Shown: positions 1 to 11,897, counted from the first letter of the stretch. The stretch is 64,000 nucleotides of DNA from Meandrina meandrites (GCA_963693305.1 OY855914.1:20082472-20146471), one strand, 5' to 3'. Program-made: numbers and translations. The notes: a model not told the origin generated them from the letters alone.

Positions 1-115
1 TTGGACATCTGTTGAGGAAATATTGAAAATAATCTAAAAGGACTAAACTCTTTTGACAGCAAGGGGGATTAAGCAACTTAATTTTAAAACAGACAAGCAT
101 GTTAACATATGGCAC

Positions 116-319
116 CTTTACAGATCGTCTTGGTAGTATCTGTACTCCAGAATCCACTCTCAAGGCAGGATACGTTTCTTACGCCTTCCAGTCGATAACC
201 AACAGAAACATTGCACATGAAGTAGCAATGGGTTTTATAGTTTACACCAGAAGGTAACGTGCATAGAGTGGGAGATACAAGCCCATGGGACAGCGCTTTA
301 ATGGCTGGACACTTAACAA
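116..319 (-). CDS. LRP/sushi/HYR gene, exon: sushi (CCP) domain
   Basis: Last exon of the minus-strand gene visible here; the gene continues beyond the left edge. It encodes one sushi domain opening with CPAIKALSHG and carrying the expected cysteines, a GYRLEG turn and a W near the end. An acceptor (TTTCCTTTCAG) and donor (AAAG/GTGCC) bound it and both introns are phase 1, as for the other sushi exons. Sushi domains mediate extracellular protein contacts; the ligand cannot be read from sequence. Confidence 0.85.
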
Positions 320-575
320 CTGAAAGGAAACGAAAATATGAATTATAAGCCAATACTTCAAAATACGTGCAATTTTTGGAAAGAACAGGTGTAATACTTC
401 GACAATTCTCAATTTCGTTTTGCATGTTATGATTTCAGGGGAAACTCAGACTTTTCTTAAATGAAAAAGAAGTCAATCGTGTCTTAGTATACGGAAGCAA
501 AACTACAAAAATTAACTTCAACTTTGGAAAATGTAGAAATGAAAAAGACCTAGCTTGCACCTTTAAATTGCCTAC

Positions 576-755
576 CGTTACATATAGTTGTGTTGCCTGA
601 CCATGACCCATCTGCTTGACATGAGCGCTGGCTAGACCCAGTCATTCGGTATCCTGTATCACAAGAGAGGGAAGCCTGGGAACCAAACGATGATCCACAT
701 GAAAGAGAGGTTATGGATCCATGTATTGGGGATGGAAGGACTAGGCAAGATTTTT
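576..755 (-). CDS. LRP/sushi/HYR gene, exon: sushi (CCP) domain
   Basis: One phase-1 exon encoding a sushi domain (CLVLPSPIHG at the start, then CDTGYRMTGSSQRSC and GSWSGNTTIC). The acceptor is a pyrimidine tract ending ATTCACAG and the donor is AACG/GTAGGC. It follows the HYR exon at 1,477-1,725 in transcription order. Confidence 0.87.
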
Positions 756-1476
756 CTGTGAATAAAAGAAGTTTGGTTTTCTGGTTAGAGAAAAACAAAA
801 TTAAAAACAAACAAATAAAACAACAACTACGGTGAAACCCCGCTTACGGACATCCGCTTATTAAGGAAAGCTTTGTGTGTCCCAACAAAAAGTTCATTCA
901 TTTCTCTTACGATAATCCGCTTACAGTACAGCTCCTGTTACCGGGGCCGCCCAGAAAAAGTTAACCAGCCACAATATAGAACGGTTTCTATAGAATCGAA
1001 CATATTTTACTTTAGCAAATGAAATATCGAGTACAGAACAATGAAATTCCAACTTTTTCACTCTTGAAGCTGACGTAGTCTGCACTGTCCCCAGTGTTGA
1101 AAAAATAAGTAATACTTTTGCTCGGAGTGTGTCCTGTACCTTGTCAGATTGCTGAAACAGCCGGCAGTTGAGTATTTCTTATTTTCCGAATTTAAATCCG
1201 GCGCTAGAAATAAATTATATTTTGCTCGAATGGGGTAGTGTTTCGACATGGTTTTATATCTAAAAACTCAGTTCTTGGTAAAAATCAGCACCGTGGTACA
1301 CCAGAAACGATTTGTTTCATTAAATGATTACAGTGATTGTGGAACAATTGAATTGTTTTCATAACTTTCTTTCAACTACTGGCTGGTACTACGTCATTAC
1401 CGAGGCTACCTGACGGCCAAAATTTCTTATATATTTATTTATGATGATTACATAAAAGACAGGAAGAATGACATAC
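756..1476. other. Intron, no coding domain
   Basis: Intron between a HYR and a sushi exon. Its left part (about 828-960) has the phrase TGAAACCCCGCTTACGGAC, which resembles the ends of pogo/Tigger-type short elements, but I found no matching inverted copy. A 63-codon minus ORF at 1,058-1,249 shows no recognisable domain. Confidence 0.4.
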
Positions 1477-1725
1477 TTGTTCCTTGCACGATAAAAGTGC
1501 AGTTAGCTCGGTTTCCGCTGCTGTCTGTCGCGGAATACAGTACATTGTACAGGCCAATGCTAAGGTTAACAGGAGGTCGAATGGCGGGGTAGCTGATGGA
1601 CACGTGACCAGAGTTGTCGGTAGCCGTTGGTTCAATCCACGTGAGCAATGTACTGGACGAGCATTCAGTAGCGTAGAACACCATATTGTTTGGACACGTG
1701 TTATTAAAGGAAGGGGGAGTATTGT
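1477..1725 (-). CDS. LRP/sushi/HYR gene, exon: HYR domain
   Basis: Encodes a hyalin repeat, an immunoglobulin-like extracellular module: TPPSFNNTCP at the start, the hallmark EPTATDNSG in the middle, and LYSATDSSGNRANCTF at the end. The acceptor is CGTTTGCAG and the donor AACAA/GTATGT, both phase 1. HYR modules are typically combined with sushi domains in SVEP1-like adhesion proteins, as here. Confidence 0.9.
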
Positions 1726-1778
1726 CTGCAAACGATGAAAACATATTAACTTGATAAACATCTTATTTTTAATTACCT

Positions 1779-2190
1779 ATTTTCGCGGACTCAATTTTTC
1801 GCGATACTAAAAAAGTCGCGAAATTAAAGACCCGCGAAAAAAGGTTTTCGCATAAATTACGCGAAACTAAATACCCTATTCCGTATTCATCGTTAACGAC
1901 AGTTTAATACATAATTTTCTTGTCCACGTTCTCTATTTCATTTTCGGCGTTCGAGCTTTTTTCCTCTGAATCAATGTCATCCTTCAAGATACCTTGGGTG
2001 CAGTCGTCCGACTAGCTATGCTTTATTGGAAAGGAGCATGTGAAACTGTTGTCAGATTCGTTTTGATATGTGGTTTTGTTCAGTGTCATTGGAAATTATA
2101 ACTTTGAACGTTTTTTTTTGGTTAAATTGCAAAATTTAAGTCACGCGAAATATGCCAGTTCCATTTTCGCGAAATTGAGTTCCTGAGAAA
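1779..2190. repeat. MITE-like element rich in TTTCGCG motifs
   Basis: Inside the intron between a sushi and a HYR exon. The left end (TTTTCGCGGACTCAATTTTT) is matched in inverted orientation at the right end (TTTTCGCGAAATTGAGTTCC, about 2,163-2,182). TTTCGCGA-type phrases recur between them. There is no ORF. Edges are approximate. Confidence 0.6.
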
Positions 2191-2383
2191 AAAAAAAACG
2201 TGGTCATTTTTGCGATGTAAGAATACCTTGAAATGGAACGACCATTTATGTTGTAATGAATCAAAAAGGTGCTAACCAATGAGCTAGAAATTACAAGGGT
2301 CAAGAAGAATAGTAAAGATTCGTATAAAGGTGAAGGGGAACAAATCCAGCATTAGGTTATAATACGTTACCGCGTCTCCTTAC

Positions 2384-2575
2384 CTCTGCAGCGCGTATCG
2401 TTCGACCCGGTCCACTGTCCGTCATTACCACATACTCGTATGGAAGTTCCATCAAGAACATATCCTGTTCTTTGACAAGTAAATCCACATTTCTGGCCAT
2501 GATTGCTGCCCAATAGGCATGAAGATGGAGTAATACTGCCAAATTTGGGAGGGGTGAGTGGCCCACAGTTGATTA
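2384..2575 (-). CDS. LRP/sushi/HYR gene, exon: sushi (CCP) domain
   Basis: Sushi domain read in the frame beginning VINCGPLTPP and ending QWTGSNDTRC; the ATG-initiated ORFs across this stretch are in other frames. The acceptor is ATCGTTTTAG and the donor CAGAG/GTAAGG, both phase 1. Confidence 0.87.
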
Positions 2576-2944
2576 CTAAAACGATAAAAGAAGCGAAAGT
2601 TGGGAATTTGGTTATTAGGTCTATTCAAAAGCAAAATATTGAGCTTCATGTACTACATTATTTATTTAAATGTGACATTGTTTCTGGGATTGATTGATAA
2701 TTTTTACTTAAGAGGAGCTTTATAGTGTGAGATGGACAAGAGGAAACAAGAAAACGTGACCGTTTAGACGACCTGCTTGCCAATGCAGAATAATGGCTGA
2801 CAGTGTACGAAAGATAATTTCAGTATTTGCCATAGTAGAGGTCTATTAACGCAAGTTATTGTATCTGTAACCAGTTTTATTCCATGCATAAAGATTCGAA
2901 ACAGAGCTACGGCTTTGGGGGGAAAAAAGGTGCTTTTTTCTAAC

Positions 2945-3130
2945 CTTTACAATGAGACGTTTCTCCACTCCAAGTCTCGTTTTCCAGGCACCGCCTAACC
3001 GAAGACCCAATCAGACTGTATCCAACATTACAAGAAAAACTGCAATGCGTATCATAAGGTTGGAATAGGTGGTCAACACACCCAGTCTTAAATCCATTTG
3101 TTGGAGTTGGAAGAGACTGACATCTTATGG
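2945..3130 (-). CDS. LRP/sushi/HYR gene, exon: sushi (CCP) domain
   Basis: This exon has no ATG, so a start-codon ORF search misses it. The open frame reads RCQSLPTPTNG, then CSFSCNVGYSLIGSS and ETWSGETSHC, a complete sushi domain. The acceptor is TTTATCTGTAG and the donor TAAAG/GTTAGA. Confidence 0.85.
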
Positions 3131-3400
3131 CTACAGATAAATGAAAATATAAATATTTATTTCTGCCAATGCACCAAGAACTTCGTTTAACTTAATGTAA
3201 CACTTAGATAGGCTACTTGGCTTCACCGGCCAGCGTTTAGTCCCCGTTTGCGTAACATCAAGTGACTGGCATGGGAACATTTCTATTCATGCATATTCTT
3301 TCCTTTGGAACGAGGGGCACAGTGATGTTACCCGAGAATATAACACGTAGGTCCTCTCCAACGCACAAACCATCGGGTCAAGTGCTACCCAGCTCAAATT

Positions 3401-3401
<1 letters not shown>

Positions 3402-3442
<41 letters not shown>
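3402..3442. repeat. (AGC)n microsatellite
   Basis: About 13 uninterrupted AGC triplets in the intron between two sushi exons (2,945-3,130 and 3,583-3,777). Confidence 0.97.
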
Positions 3443-3445
<3 letters not shown>

Positions 3446-3582
3446 CAATTAACTATTAAAGGAAATTGTCATTTGACCGCAGTATTTGTGGCCATGTCTT
3501 AATGGACACCATTATAATGTACGCAAATCGATAAAATATATATATTTCCACCTGGTTATATCAAGATTATTTTGTCACGTAC

Positions 3583-3777
3583 CTTGACATTTAGGCAAAG
3601 GGTTGTCCCACGATCCTGGAGGTCTGTTGCCAGGTGCAACACATGTGACTATTGACGAGCCATTTAAACGATGACCAATCGTACAAGAAAAGCTACATTT
3701 TGCTCCATAATGATTACTACAGCTGCTCATGTGCAGTGGGCCGCTTGGATCTACCAACAACGATGTGCAGTTGATAA
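3583..3777 (-). CDS. LRP/sushi/HYR gene, exon: sushi (CCP) domain
   Basis: Sushi domain with INCTSLLVDPSG at the start, CSFSCTIGHRLNGSS in the middle and GSWDNPLPKC at the end. The last loop is slightly longer than in neighbouring copies. The acceptor is TATTACTTAG and the donor TCAAG/GTACGT, both phase 1. Confidence 0.88.
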
Positions 3778-4048
3778 CTAAGTAATAAAATAAGTAATAA
3801 TTGAGATATTTTTTATCATGATACCTTGTTGGCTGGTATTTAATTAGAACTATGTGGAAACGCATCATGTATTAAGAGCGGAAAAAGATTGTTAGTCACA
3901 TTATCTGCGTCTCGGAGTGTGAAACGCAAAACAAAGTTTTGTCGTCAAGCAACGATATGTCCTGTCGATGACGCTGTTACTATAGCGAAGCTGACAGTGG
4001 ACTAAACTGATTAACAAGAAATGAATTGAAATAACATACTTTTTTTAC

Positions 4049-4300
4049 CTTTTATTTTAACTGTAAAACTGCAAGTGGCCTTATTTCCTGATTGGTCCAC
4101 TGCAGTGTATATGATCACGTGAGTTCCCTGGCCAAGCCTTTGAAGCGGTTGGTAATTTGACGTCACAGCAGGTGGGAATCCCGAATTGTCAGTAGCAATC
4201 GGCTCGGTCCAGTTCACTTGGGCTGAAAACAGGCCGCGTTCTGCAAACACTATCAATGGGCTTGCTGGACATGTGATATCAAATGTTGGAGGAAGAACAT
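4049..4300 (-). CDS. LRP/sushi/HYR gene, exon: HYR domain
   Basis: Hyalin repeat: DVLPPTFDITCP, WTEPIATDNSG, then IIYTAVDQSGNKATCSF. The acceptor is GTATATTGTAG and the donor AAAAG/GTAAAA, phase 1. It has the same position relative to sushi exons as the HYR at 1,477-1,725: three sushi exons on its 5' side and three on its 3' side. Confidence 0.92.
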
Positions 4301-4652
4301 CTACAATATACACAAATATTGTCCAGACTGTCGGTATTATAGCACCAAACTTAAATTCAATTTATTGCACCGATCTTGCAGGACTTCTAAACCTGTTCAG
4401 TAGTTCTTTGCTGTGTACTGTAGTAAGTTGTACTTTAAATCCCACGGAAGAAACCCAAGTGTGTAACCAACGAGATACTGACGCTAACCAGCACTATTTC
4501 ATATAGTGAATTTTAGCAATTTTCAATTAAATCGGAGGTTATAATATTTCTCTTTGCACTCTGAGGGAAAGAATATGTCCTACGGTCAAAGTTGTGAACT
4601 ATACTTTACTCTCGCTGTAACGATATGCAGGATTTACACAAATACATTTTAC

Positions 4653-4835
4653 CTGTACAGTTGATGGCATTTCCACTCCATTGTCCGGACTGCAAGCACG
4701 CTCTAGTCACATTTCCCACGGAGCTGCCGTATCCACTTTGACATCCAAATACACAGTTTGATCCGTATGTATTGCTACATGAAGGGTTGAGTAACATGGC
4801 TCTTGGTGGGATGCTCAAAGATGCACAGACGACAG
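4653..4835 (-). CDS. LRP/sushi/HYR gene, exon: sushi (CCP) domain
   Basis: Sushi domain with CSNTYGSNCVFGCQSGYG and GQWSGNAINC. The amino-terminal part (AVVCASLSIPP) precedes the first in-frame ATG, so the exon starts further upstream than an ATG-based ORF suggests. The acceptor is ATCATTAAAG and the donor TACAG/GTAAAA. Confidence 0.85.
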
Positions 4836-5239
4836 CTTTAATGATGATAATGAAACTTCATATAAATTACATAACTCATAGTGGAACTATTGAGCATATG
4901 ACCCTTTTGCATTGATATATAAATATTAATTATAATGTCAATTACATAATTTGGAAAGTGGTTACGCTCTATTCTTAATGTGAGATGCCAATAATTATTG
5001 TAACAAAGAGTTCAATAAGAAAATTGACGTGCAGGACACGTGACCGGATGGGGTTTGTTTGGGTTCCTTGTTGGGACTGAAATTTCCTTTTCATATTCCA
5101 AAAACATTGTTTTAAAGATGGCTTTCGTTCTTGAAATGTTGGCTGGTGTAGATGATACAATTTTGGTAATTTCTCATATCGTTGTGGCGGATTAAACCCC
5201 ACTCTGCTCTAATTAAATTGTTGATAAAATTTTCCTCAC

Positions 5240-5425
5240 CTGAGCAAACGAAATGTTGGCCACTCCAGGTTCCATTTTCTAGACATTCTCTTGATGGAGA
5301 GCCGAATGCATTGAACCCATGAAAACAGGAAAACAGACAGACAGTCTTGTAATACTCTATCGTTCTCCCTGTGCAAACCTGCCGAATTCCATTGGACGGA
5401 ATTGGTAGAGCTGGGCAGGTAACAG
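5240..5425 (-). CDS. LRP/sushi/HYR gene, exon: sushi (CCP) domain
   Basis: Sushi domain in the frame starting VTCPALPIPSNG, with CLFSCFHGFNAFGS and GTWSGQHFVC. The acceptor is GTCTTTTAG and the donor CTCAG/GTGAGG. The ATG-initiated ORF over it is out of frame with the domain. Confidence 0.86.
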
Positions 5426-5908
5426 CTAAAAGACAATATTAAAAAATACAGAATAAAAAAGAGAGTTTTTTTTACAGTGTTTCTAGTTTAAAATATGCAA
5501 ACAGTTCACTAAACATTTTTAATGTAAAAGGGCATAGTCTAGGTGCATAAGTAAGAGTTTGCTTTCATTGGAACATTGCAGATTATATGCTTCTGATCTA
5601 TAACTTAGTTTAATCGCTTGTATTATTCTATGAAATCAATATGGAACGGGATATGCCCTACGAACTACCGCGGCATAATTGCAAGCGTAAAGGAAACATA
5701 TTGGTATTTCATTGTTCGAACTTTCTGCTTATGGATATGTCGCCGTGTTGGAGAGTGAAAAGCAGTTAAATTTTGCCCGTGTTCTTGGGTGCGTTTATGC
5801 TTGTGTTGCTGCTATTCTCACTTGCTTTCGCTTGTAGTTTTCTTCAACCAAGGAAAATCTATCTCAAATTAAATGTGAACCGATCTTGATACAATTCTCT
5901 GTCAGTCA

Positions 5909-5951
<43 letters not shown>

Positions 5952-6232
5952 AGTCAGTCAGTCAGGCTTTCTGTTTGTCTGTCTGCTGTCTGCCTTTCTG
6001 TCTGTCTTTCATCTGTCGGATTGTCTGTTAATCGGTCGGTGGGTCTGTTTGTCTCGCTGTTGTGTCAGACCAACTGTGCCCGTCTCTGAAATCTAGTTGT
6101 AGAAAAATGAGGCAAAAAAGTCGTGTTAGAAAAGGCAAGAAATAAACAAGGAAATAACCGCCTTTAACACTGCCAGAAGAGTTACGAGATCTGTTGGGTT
6201 ACATTCCCGTCAATTGACATGTTAATCCTTAC
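5426..6232. other. Intron with TCTG microsatellite
   Basis: No coding domain. Positions about 5,898-6,034 are an interrupted (CTGT)n tract, which creates the Ser/Val/Cys/Leu-rich plus-strand ORF at 5,886-6,089. The rest shows nothing notable. Confidence 0.85.
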
Positions 6233-6406
6233 CATTACACTGCGTTTGAGTTCCAGTCCATGTTCCATCGCTGTTACATGTCCGTGTTGCTGATCCATTC
6301 GGGATATATCCTCGGTCACAGGATAGCAGACATGTTTTTCCTGGCAAATTGGAGCATGGCTCTAAACTTCCGTGGGAAGGCGCATACAGCTGGGGACAGC
6401 GGTTCA
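6233..6406 (-). CDS. LRP/sushi/HYR gene, exon: sushi (CCP) domain
   Basis: First sushi domain after the propeller/EGF region. It reads NRCPQLYAPSHG, CLLSCDRGYIPNGSATRTC and GTWTGTQTQC. The acceptor is CGTTTCAAAAAG and the donor TAATG/GTAAGG, both phase 1. Confidence 0.88.
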
Positions 6407-6974
6407 CTTTTTGAAACGAAAAACACACTCAAAGGCCAATTTAGGCACGATATTAAAACACTAACGGGCTTCAAAGACTTACCGATATAAAACAAAGGGA
6501 AACAAATGGCCTTTTACTGTTTCAGCGACTTTTTGGCGTATTCGATATACCTTAGACGGTCTAATACATTTGTGCGGAATAAATAGCATTTAAGCAAAGT
6601 AATTATTTTATTACTACACTGAAACACCAAAAAATTGAATGTAACTTTCGAGATGTTATAACGTGGGCATGCAGTCAATGGCGCCGAGGTTTAATCCCTC
6701 TGTTGGAATAAACTGAGCAAATAATACTGACTGTTAACTTAATTAAAAATAACAATCTAGTTCTAGTCTTAATTAGAATACCCCCAATCCGCCAAGTAAC
6801 GGTTTGAATAGGAAGGAAGATGCCATACATACTAAAGACAAGGTGGCAAAACATAATAAAATAAGCAGTTAAAATTTGCCCCTTACTGTGCATTGGTCTG
6901 CTGATGAAGGAATCCTAATTATAAATGGTCTTGTGATTGGCTGAAAAAAAACGTCAGTCAGTCCCAGACATTAC

Positions 6975-7103
6975 CTCCTTGACAAGTAAACGCGTCATCC
7001 AACTTCAGTAGCACTCCTTCTGGACAAAAACATCGATGGCCGTTTGGGTTTGGAAGACAAATGTGACTACAGTCTCCGTTTAACTGAGAACAGGTGTTGG
7101 ATC
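6975..7103 (-). CDS. LRP/sushi/HYR gene, exon: EGF module 3
   Basis: EGF-like domain (GSNTCSQLNGDCSHICLPN, then GHRCFCPEG) of the type that closes each LDL-receptor beta-propeller. The acceptor is TGCCTCGTAG and the donor GGAG/GTAATG, both phase 1. It is the last EGF before the sushi/HYR part. Confidence 0.9.
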
Positions 7104-7299
7104 CTACGAGGCAAGGTCGACTTTTATTGTCATTTCTCGTCTTAGCAGAAGTAATGTAATCAAAGTCTAGAATTGGTTGTAGGCAGTAGGTATGTGGGAC
7201 GCATGAATATGGAATGAAGGCAGGAACATTTGCCTTTCCCTGACAGAATAAGGTTACGAGACAGTTTTGTTGGAAATGAATTAATGTAAACGTGCATAC

Positions 7300-7697
7300 C
7301 ATTAAAAACCTTAGTGTGATCGTAGATTTCCAATTCCATTGGACGTCCCATTCCACCAGCCACTACTTTACGGAGAGAAGACGTCATGTTGAATTGGTTA
7401 ATACTTTTGGTGTTCCAGTCAGACCAGTACAGAACGTCATCAGATATGGCTAGTCCAAATGGGTGCAGAAAATCCAATGATAAATCCAAAATAAGTACTC
7501 GGTTCTTTCCTTGAAGGTCTACTCTTTCAATCTTATCAAGTCTTGCATCGCACCAGTACAATAGCTTCCCTTGGAAATCCAAAGTTAGTGAGTTCACCCC
7601 CATAAGTCCAGAACTGACAAGAATTGTCCTGGTAGAACCGTCCATATTAGCTTGTTCAATCTTAGGTGATGAACCCCAGTCACTCCAATACATCTTT
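7300..7697 (-). CDS. LRP/sushi/HYR gene, exon: second half of beta-propeller 3
   Basis: LDL-receptor class B repeats (MYWSDWGSSPKIEQANMDGS, LLYWCDARLDKIERVDLQG, VLYWSDWNTKSINQFN) of a six-bladed YWTD propeller. The 5' splice phase is 2 and the 3' phase is 1. Its partner exon at 8,016-8,439 supplies the first three blades. The acceptor is TGTTATTTTAG and the donor TAATG/GTATGC. Confidence 0.93.
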
Positions 7698-8015
7698 CTA
7701 AAATAACAAATTGTGTCCATTAACTGAGCAATATAGACATAATATTGGGAGGCATTTTCCAAAAGTGTTCTGTTTTTAACTTCGAAAACTATCCCCTAAC
7801 TAAAAAAAAAATGAACATTGCCATAAAGTCTGAAAAGCCTAGTGACGGTTTAAGTTTTATAAGTCTGTTTGTCGCTTAGACTAAGGGGGTGGCCCTTATT
7901 GGCTTAGCTCCAAATAGGATAATGTCGCTTGTTACTTTTAAACACGAGAAAACGTTTCAACGATTTTAAATGTTAATAAGTACGCCCGTTTAAGTTATCC
8001 GTGGTGCTGCATTAC

Positions 8016-8439
8016 CTTTCGGCAATATCAAGAATTATAGCTCTTGGTTTCTCGATGCTCGAGGTGATTAGGCTTTTTCGAAAAGACCCATCTAACCGCG
8101 CGACCTCAATTCTACTTGTTCCCGCATCGGTCCAGTAAAGGTTTCGTCCAACATAATCCACTGCCAGCCCATCCGGGGTATCCACATTGTTGTACGCAAT
8201 GACGTCAACTGGAGACCCATTGGGAAATGCTCTGGCGATGAGTTTTAAGGTCACATCTGTCCAGTAGATTTTGCCTTCAGCTGGATCATAATCAACAGCT
8301 ACAGGTCTTGAGATGTTCGTGTTTATTCCAAGACGAAGGCAAGGGGCTCCCGGCACAGCGAGAGGAACCCTGTAAATTTCTCCCACGTTCGCTGCCGCAA
8401 AAAGCATGAATTTCTCCGTGCTTGCCTTGTAGAACATGC
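8016..8439 (-). CDS. LRP/sushi/HYR gene, exon: first half of beta-propeller 3
   Basis: Begins GMFYKASTEKFMLFAAA, followed by YWTD-type blades (KIYWTDVTLKLIARA, NLYWTDAGTSRIEVARLDG) and ending PRAIILDIAER. The acceptor is TTTTACCCAAG and the donor GAAAG/GTAATG. The exon is entered in phase 1 and left in phase 2, as in the other two propellers. Confidence 0.92.
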
Positions 8440-9792
8440 CTTGGGTAAAAAATGGGAAACACGAATTTCTTATTGTTGCTTAAAGAAAATCTTGACAGAA
8501 ATACACCTCTTGCGACTTTTGGGAGAGCAAAAGCAACCTCGTACCAATCTCTTATAGTTTCTAATTCTAATACGTCAACTACTTTGTATAGCAGCCATAT
8601 TGGATTTAAAGACCGGAAGAAGAAGCTAACCAAAATGTTTACTTGTGCACACGGTGGTGCTGGACACGGTTTCCCTCTTATGCACACAGGATCGTTTTGG
8701 CTGTTTCTTGCTAGTTTTAGTTATCCTTTCAACGACTTCCTCACAACTAGTATGACTAATGTAATACCCTTCTTTCCTTTAAAGAGCATATATAGAACCT
8801 TAACAGTACTTAACATAAATTGACTGGACCATTCGGGGCATATTGAAAACGATTTTAAAGAAACTGTTTTGTTAACTCAGCTGACACTCTAGCGAAGGGA
8901 AATGCTCTAATGTACAAGACCAGTTTCAAATCGAATGGAACCGCCTCAAAATAATCCTTTTTAAAGTTAGAAAAACACAAGAGAAGTAAGAATTAAATGA
9001 AAATAGACAATAATGGTTACGATTTAGGAAGATTAAGTAGGATATATAACAAACCACAAAGAAGGAGAATGTTTCCATTTTTAAGATAGAAAATCTGTGA
9101 CGTAGCTCCTTTAATTTACTACGGTTGTTTACCATTTATACAAGGAAAGCGTTCGGCTTTGTTAGCTTAAAGTTTGAGTACACGGTAAGCAAAAATACCG
9201 AAAGAGAATTTCGAATATTTGCCGTATAAAGCTCGCGTCTCTTCTACCCTTGTATCAAAAAAAAAAAAAAAAACACTGAACCCCGTGTTAAAGTTAGGGG
9301 TAGTTTTAGGAAAAGAAAACAAGAAGTTCGACGAAGCGTTAAACCGTTTTCCCTCTTCAGATAAAAATTGCGTGATACAATGCGTAACTCCCACCAGGCT
9401 ATACCATCTAGTATGCGACCTGAAGAAATTTCCCGAACGCCAACATATCCCGTAAATGATATGAGAGTTCTCATTTATAAATCTCATCAGTCAAAACACG
9501 TTTCTGGTATAATACTCCCTCCGAGACAAACCCTTGAATAACATGGGAAGAATAAAACTTTAATTAAATAAGAACATGGTAGTGACCTTTTAAATGGATG
9601 AACAATGGTGTATTAAATAATAGCTTCTGGCAAATAAACATCAAACATTGAGTGGTACGACCTTAGTTGACGGGACCGGGTGAGTTGCCGACACTCCTTA
9701 TTCTCTTCGTGGTTTGGCCGACATGAAAAATGGGACAGAATAACGAATTTAGCTGACCCCAGGTTGTCCGCGGTTAAAAACATGGTTCTCAC
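8440..9792. other. Long intron, nothing recognised
   Basis: Intron between EGF 2 and propeller 3. I see a poly(A) stretch near 9,258-9,273 and out-of-frame ORFs without domains (8,452-8,823; 9,167-9,487), but no repeat arms or RNA gene. Confidence 0.6.
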
Positions 9793-9918
9793 CGTAGTCA
9801 CAATTGAATCCATCAGGCATGAGGGCAATTCCTGTTGGGCATGCACATCGGTATCCTCCAGGTTTTAGGAGACAGAAATCGCTGCAGAGTCCATTGTTTT
9901 GAGAACAGTTATGAGAAC
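9793..9918 (-). CDS. LRP/sushi/HYR gene, exon: EGF module 2
   Basis: This 126-base exon has no ATG in frame. It reads GSHNCSQNNGLCSDFCLLKP, then YRCACPTGIALMPDG, a standard six-cysteine EGF module. The acceptor is TCTCATTAG and the donor TACG/GTGAGA, both phase 1. Confidence 0.9.
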
Positions 9919-10458
9919 CTAATGAGAGATAAACAGATATAACCGATGATACTTCACGGATTCAGTAAATACAAACAGTAATGTCAGCTAACCTTCTGAA
10001 AAAATTGCAATTTTGAGGACACCCAGGTAAAGTTTTGCACCTTCCACATCTTGTTTATTATAACGTTCTACCACCGATTTTATTTTTACTGTTAGAAAAA
10101 CTTGCAATTTGCTTATACGTCTCTTACATAAGGGTAGTAAAATGGTGCAAAAGGAAATCCACACAACGATAAAATTATTCTTTTTCTAATAACAACAAAC
10201 GATTTTTTACATGCGATCTATCTCTAAACTGCGACCACTCTATCATTTCTTCTTCGTATTAACAAACAGATCTCCTGGCTCTCAATTTTTATCACAAGGA
10301 CAAAGATTATTGTCGCCTTTATTATCTTGCTTTTTATGTTTGCTAGGTGTAACCCATTTGCTTCACTATTCAGTTCAGGCAATAAAGGAATAGTAACTAA
10401 TGGAAGTAACTGCCGCACACACACGAGCACGTGTTTTGAAGGGATTCTAACTGGGTAC

Positions 10459-10853
10459 CTGAAAATATCAACGACGGATCAAACACGTGAATGTCCATTG
10501 GTTTTTGAAGGCCAGTAACTATCACATCGTGATTTCCACTACTTAAATTGAAACGGGAAATGCTCTTGACACTCCAATCGGTCCAGTAAAGCATGTTCTG
10601 GTACACTGCTAGTCCGTAAGGATGGATATCAGCTGCAGATGACGCTATAAGTTGCCTGCTCCCTCCATTAAGGTCCGACATCTCAATGGTGTCCAGCTTA
10701 GCATCAGCCCAAAACAAACGGTTTGTAGCTTGGTCGATAGTGAGTCCATTTGGCCAGGCAAGGTTTACTGTTACAATGGCTCGTCTCGCTGAGCCGTCCA
10801 TCTCAGCTTGCTCGATCTTTGGATTAGCACCCCAGTCTGTCCAGTACATCATG
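10459..10853 (-). CDS. LRP/sushi/HYR gene, exon: second half of beta-propeller 2
   Basis: YWTD blades MMYWTDWGANPKIEQAEMDG, RLFWADAKLDTIEMSDLNGG and MLYWTDWSVKSISRFNL. The acceptor is TGCTTTCAG and the donor TTCAG/GTACCC. It is entered in phase 2 at the same place in the domain as the equivalent exons of propellers 1 and 3. Confidence 0.94.
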
Positions 10854-11491
10854 CTGAAAGCAAGGAGACAGCAAAGACGCAAAGTACAACAGCTCACACA
10901 GTTTTAATTGTGTAAAAGACCTGTATCTAAAACAACAAAACCTGGCAGTTGCACTTTAAAAAGCAGACTTGGTATTTGGCCACTCAGTGCAATATTGCAT
11001 GGCTGCATCCAGTGCTCCTAGTTGTTTGTCGATCTTTGACGTGACATCGATCTCAAGTTAAAAAAAATACCTTATTTTAAAACTGATTTTACATCTAAGA
11101 ATGTACGTATAAAACTTATTATTCTGCCGAGTTCGAAGGGAACGGCATTCAGACAATGCATGCATTCAAAAGTTGAGATGTTTGGTGTTGTTTGAATGGC
11201 TTGGAGGCAACTGTTGCCATCCAGCCACACAAACGCTGTTAATTTGACAACGGAACATTTCGTTCAAAATTCAACAATCTTCCTTTCTTACTCGCGTCAG
11301 TTACTTTACGGCAAAGACGCTACAAGTTTGCCAGACAAAATCTAGTTTTGCACCAATCTTTATACGATCGATGAGGGTCAAGAGATGTCGAAAAAATCCC
11401 TTTACCTCTATTCTGACATAAAAAAATGGAAATTTAACTGTATCTCTGGAATTGGTTTAAAACATTTCATTCTAACTGTAGATCAACTCAC
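10854..11491. other. Intron inside propeller 2, nothing recognised
   Basis: Phase-2 intron splitting propeller 2. No domain, tandem repeat or inverted repeat was noticed. Confidence 0.6.
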
Positions 11492-11897
11492 CCATTCCTC
11501 TCATCGAGCACTATTGCTCTTGGTTTATCAAGACCATCTTCAATCAGTAATTTCCTGCCTGTTCCATCAAGCCGAGCTACGTCAATCCTATTTGTTCCTG
11601 TATCTGTCCAATAAATGTTTCGTCCCACATGGTCAATGGCCAAGCCGTCGGGTGTTTGGACATTACAGCGAAACAATATCCTCATTGAAGTCGCGTTTGA
11701 AAAGGCGCTAAGAAGAAGACCTTGGGCATTGTCTGACCAATACACACGATCTTCCACGGGGTCAAAGTCCAGTGCAATAGGGCGCTGATTGCCGTGATGA
11801 TTAAACAAAGTTTTAGGAGCGAAATAGTTGACGTCGAACGACATAATATTCGTGGTTTTGGCATCGGCGTCAGTAAAGAGAATAAACTTCTTTACTT
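11492..11897 (-). CDS. LRP/sushi/HYR gene, exon: first half of beta-propeller 2
   Basis: Starts EVKKFILFTDADAKTTNIMS, with blades RVYWSDNAQGLLLSAF and NIYWTDTGTNRIDVARLDG, ending PRAIVLDERNG. The first residues lie upstream of the first ATG. The acceptor is TATTCTAAATGCAG and the donor AATGG/GTGAGT. Confidence 0.93.

Noticed and set aside
3402..3442. Polyglutamine/polyserine coding tract
   Set aside because: The AGC run is in an intron between two sushi exons and no supported frame crosses it.
5886..6089. Val/Ser/Cys/Leu-rich ORF
   Set aside because: It is a translation of the (CTGT)n microsatellite in an intron of the minus-strand gene.
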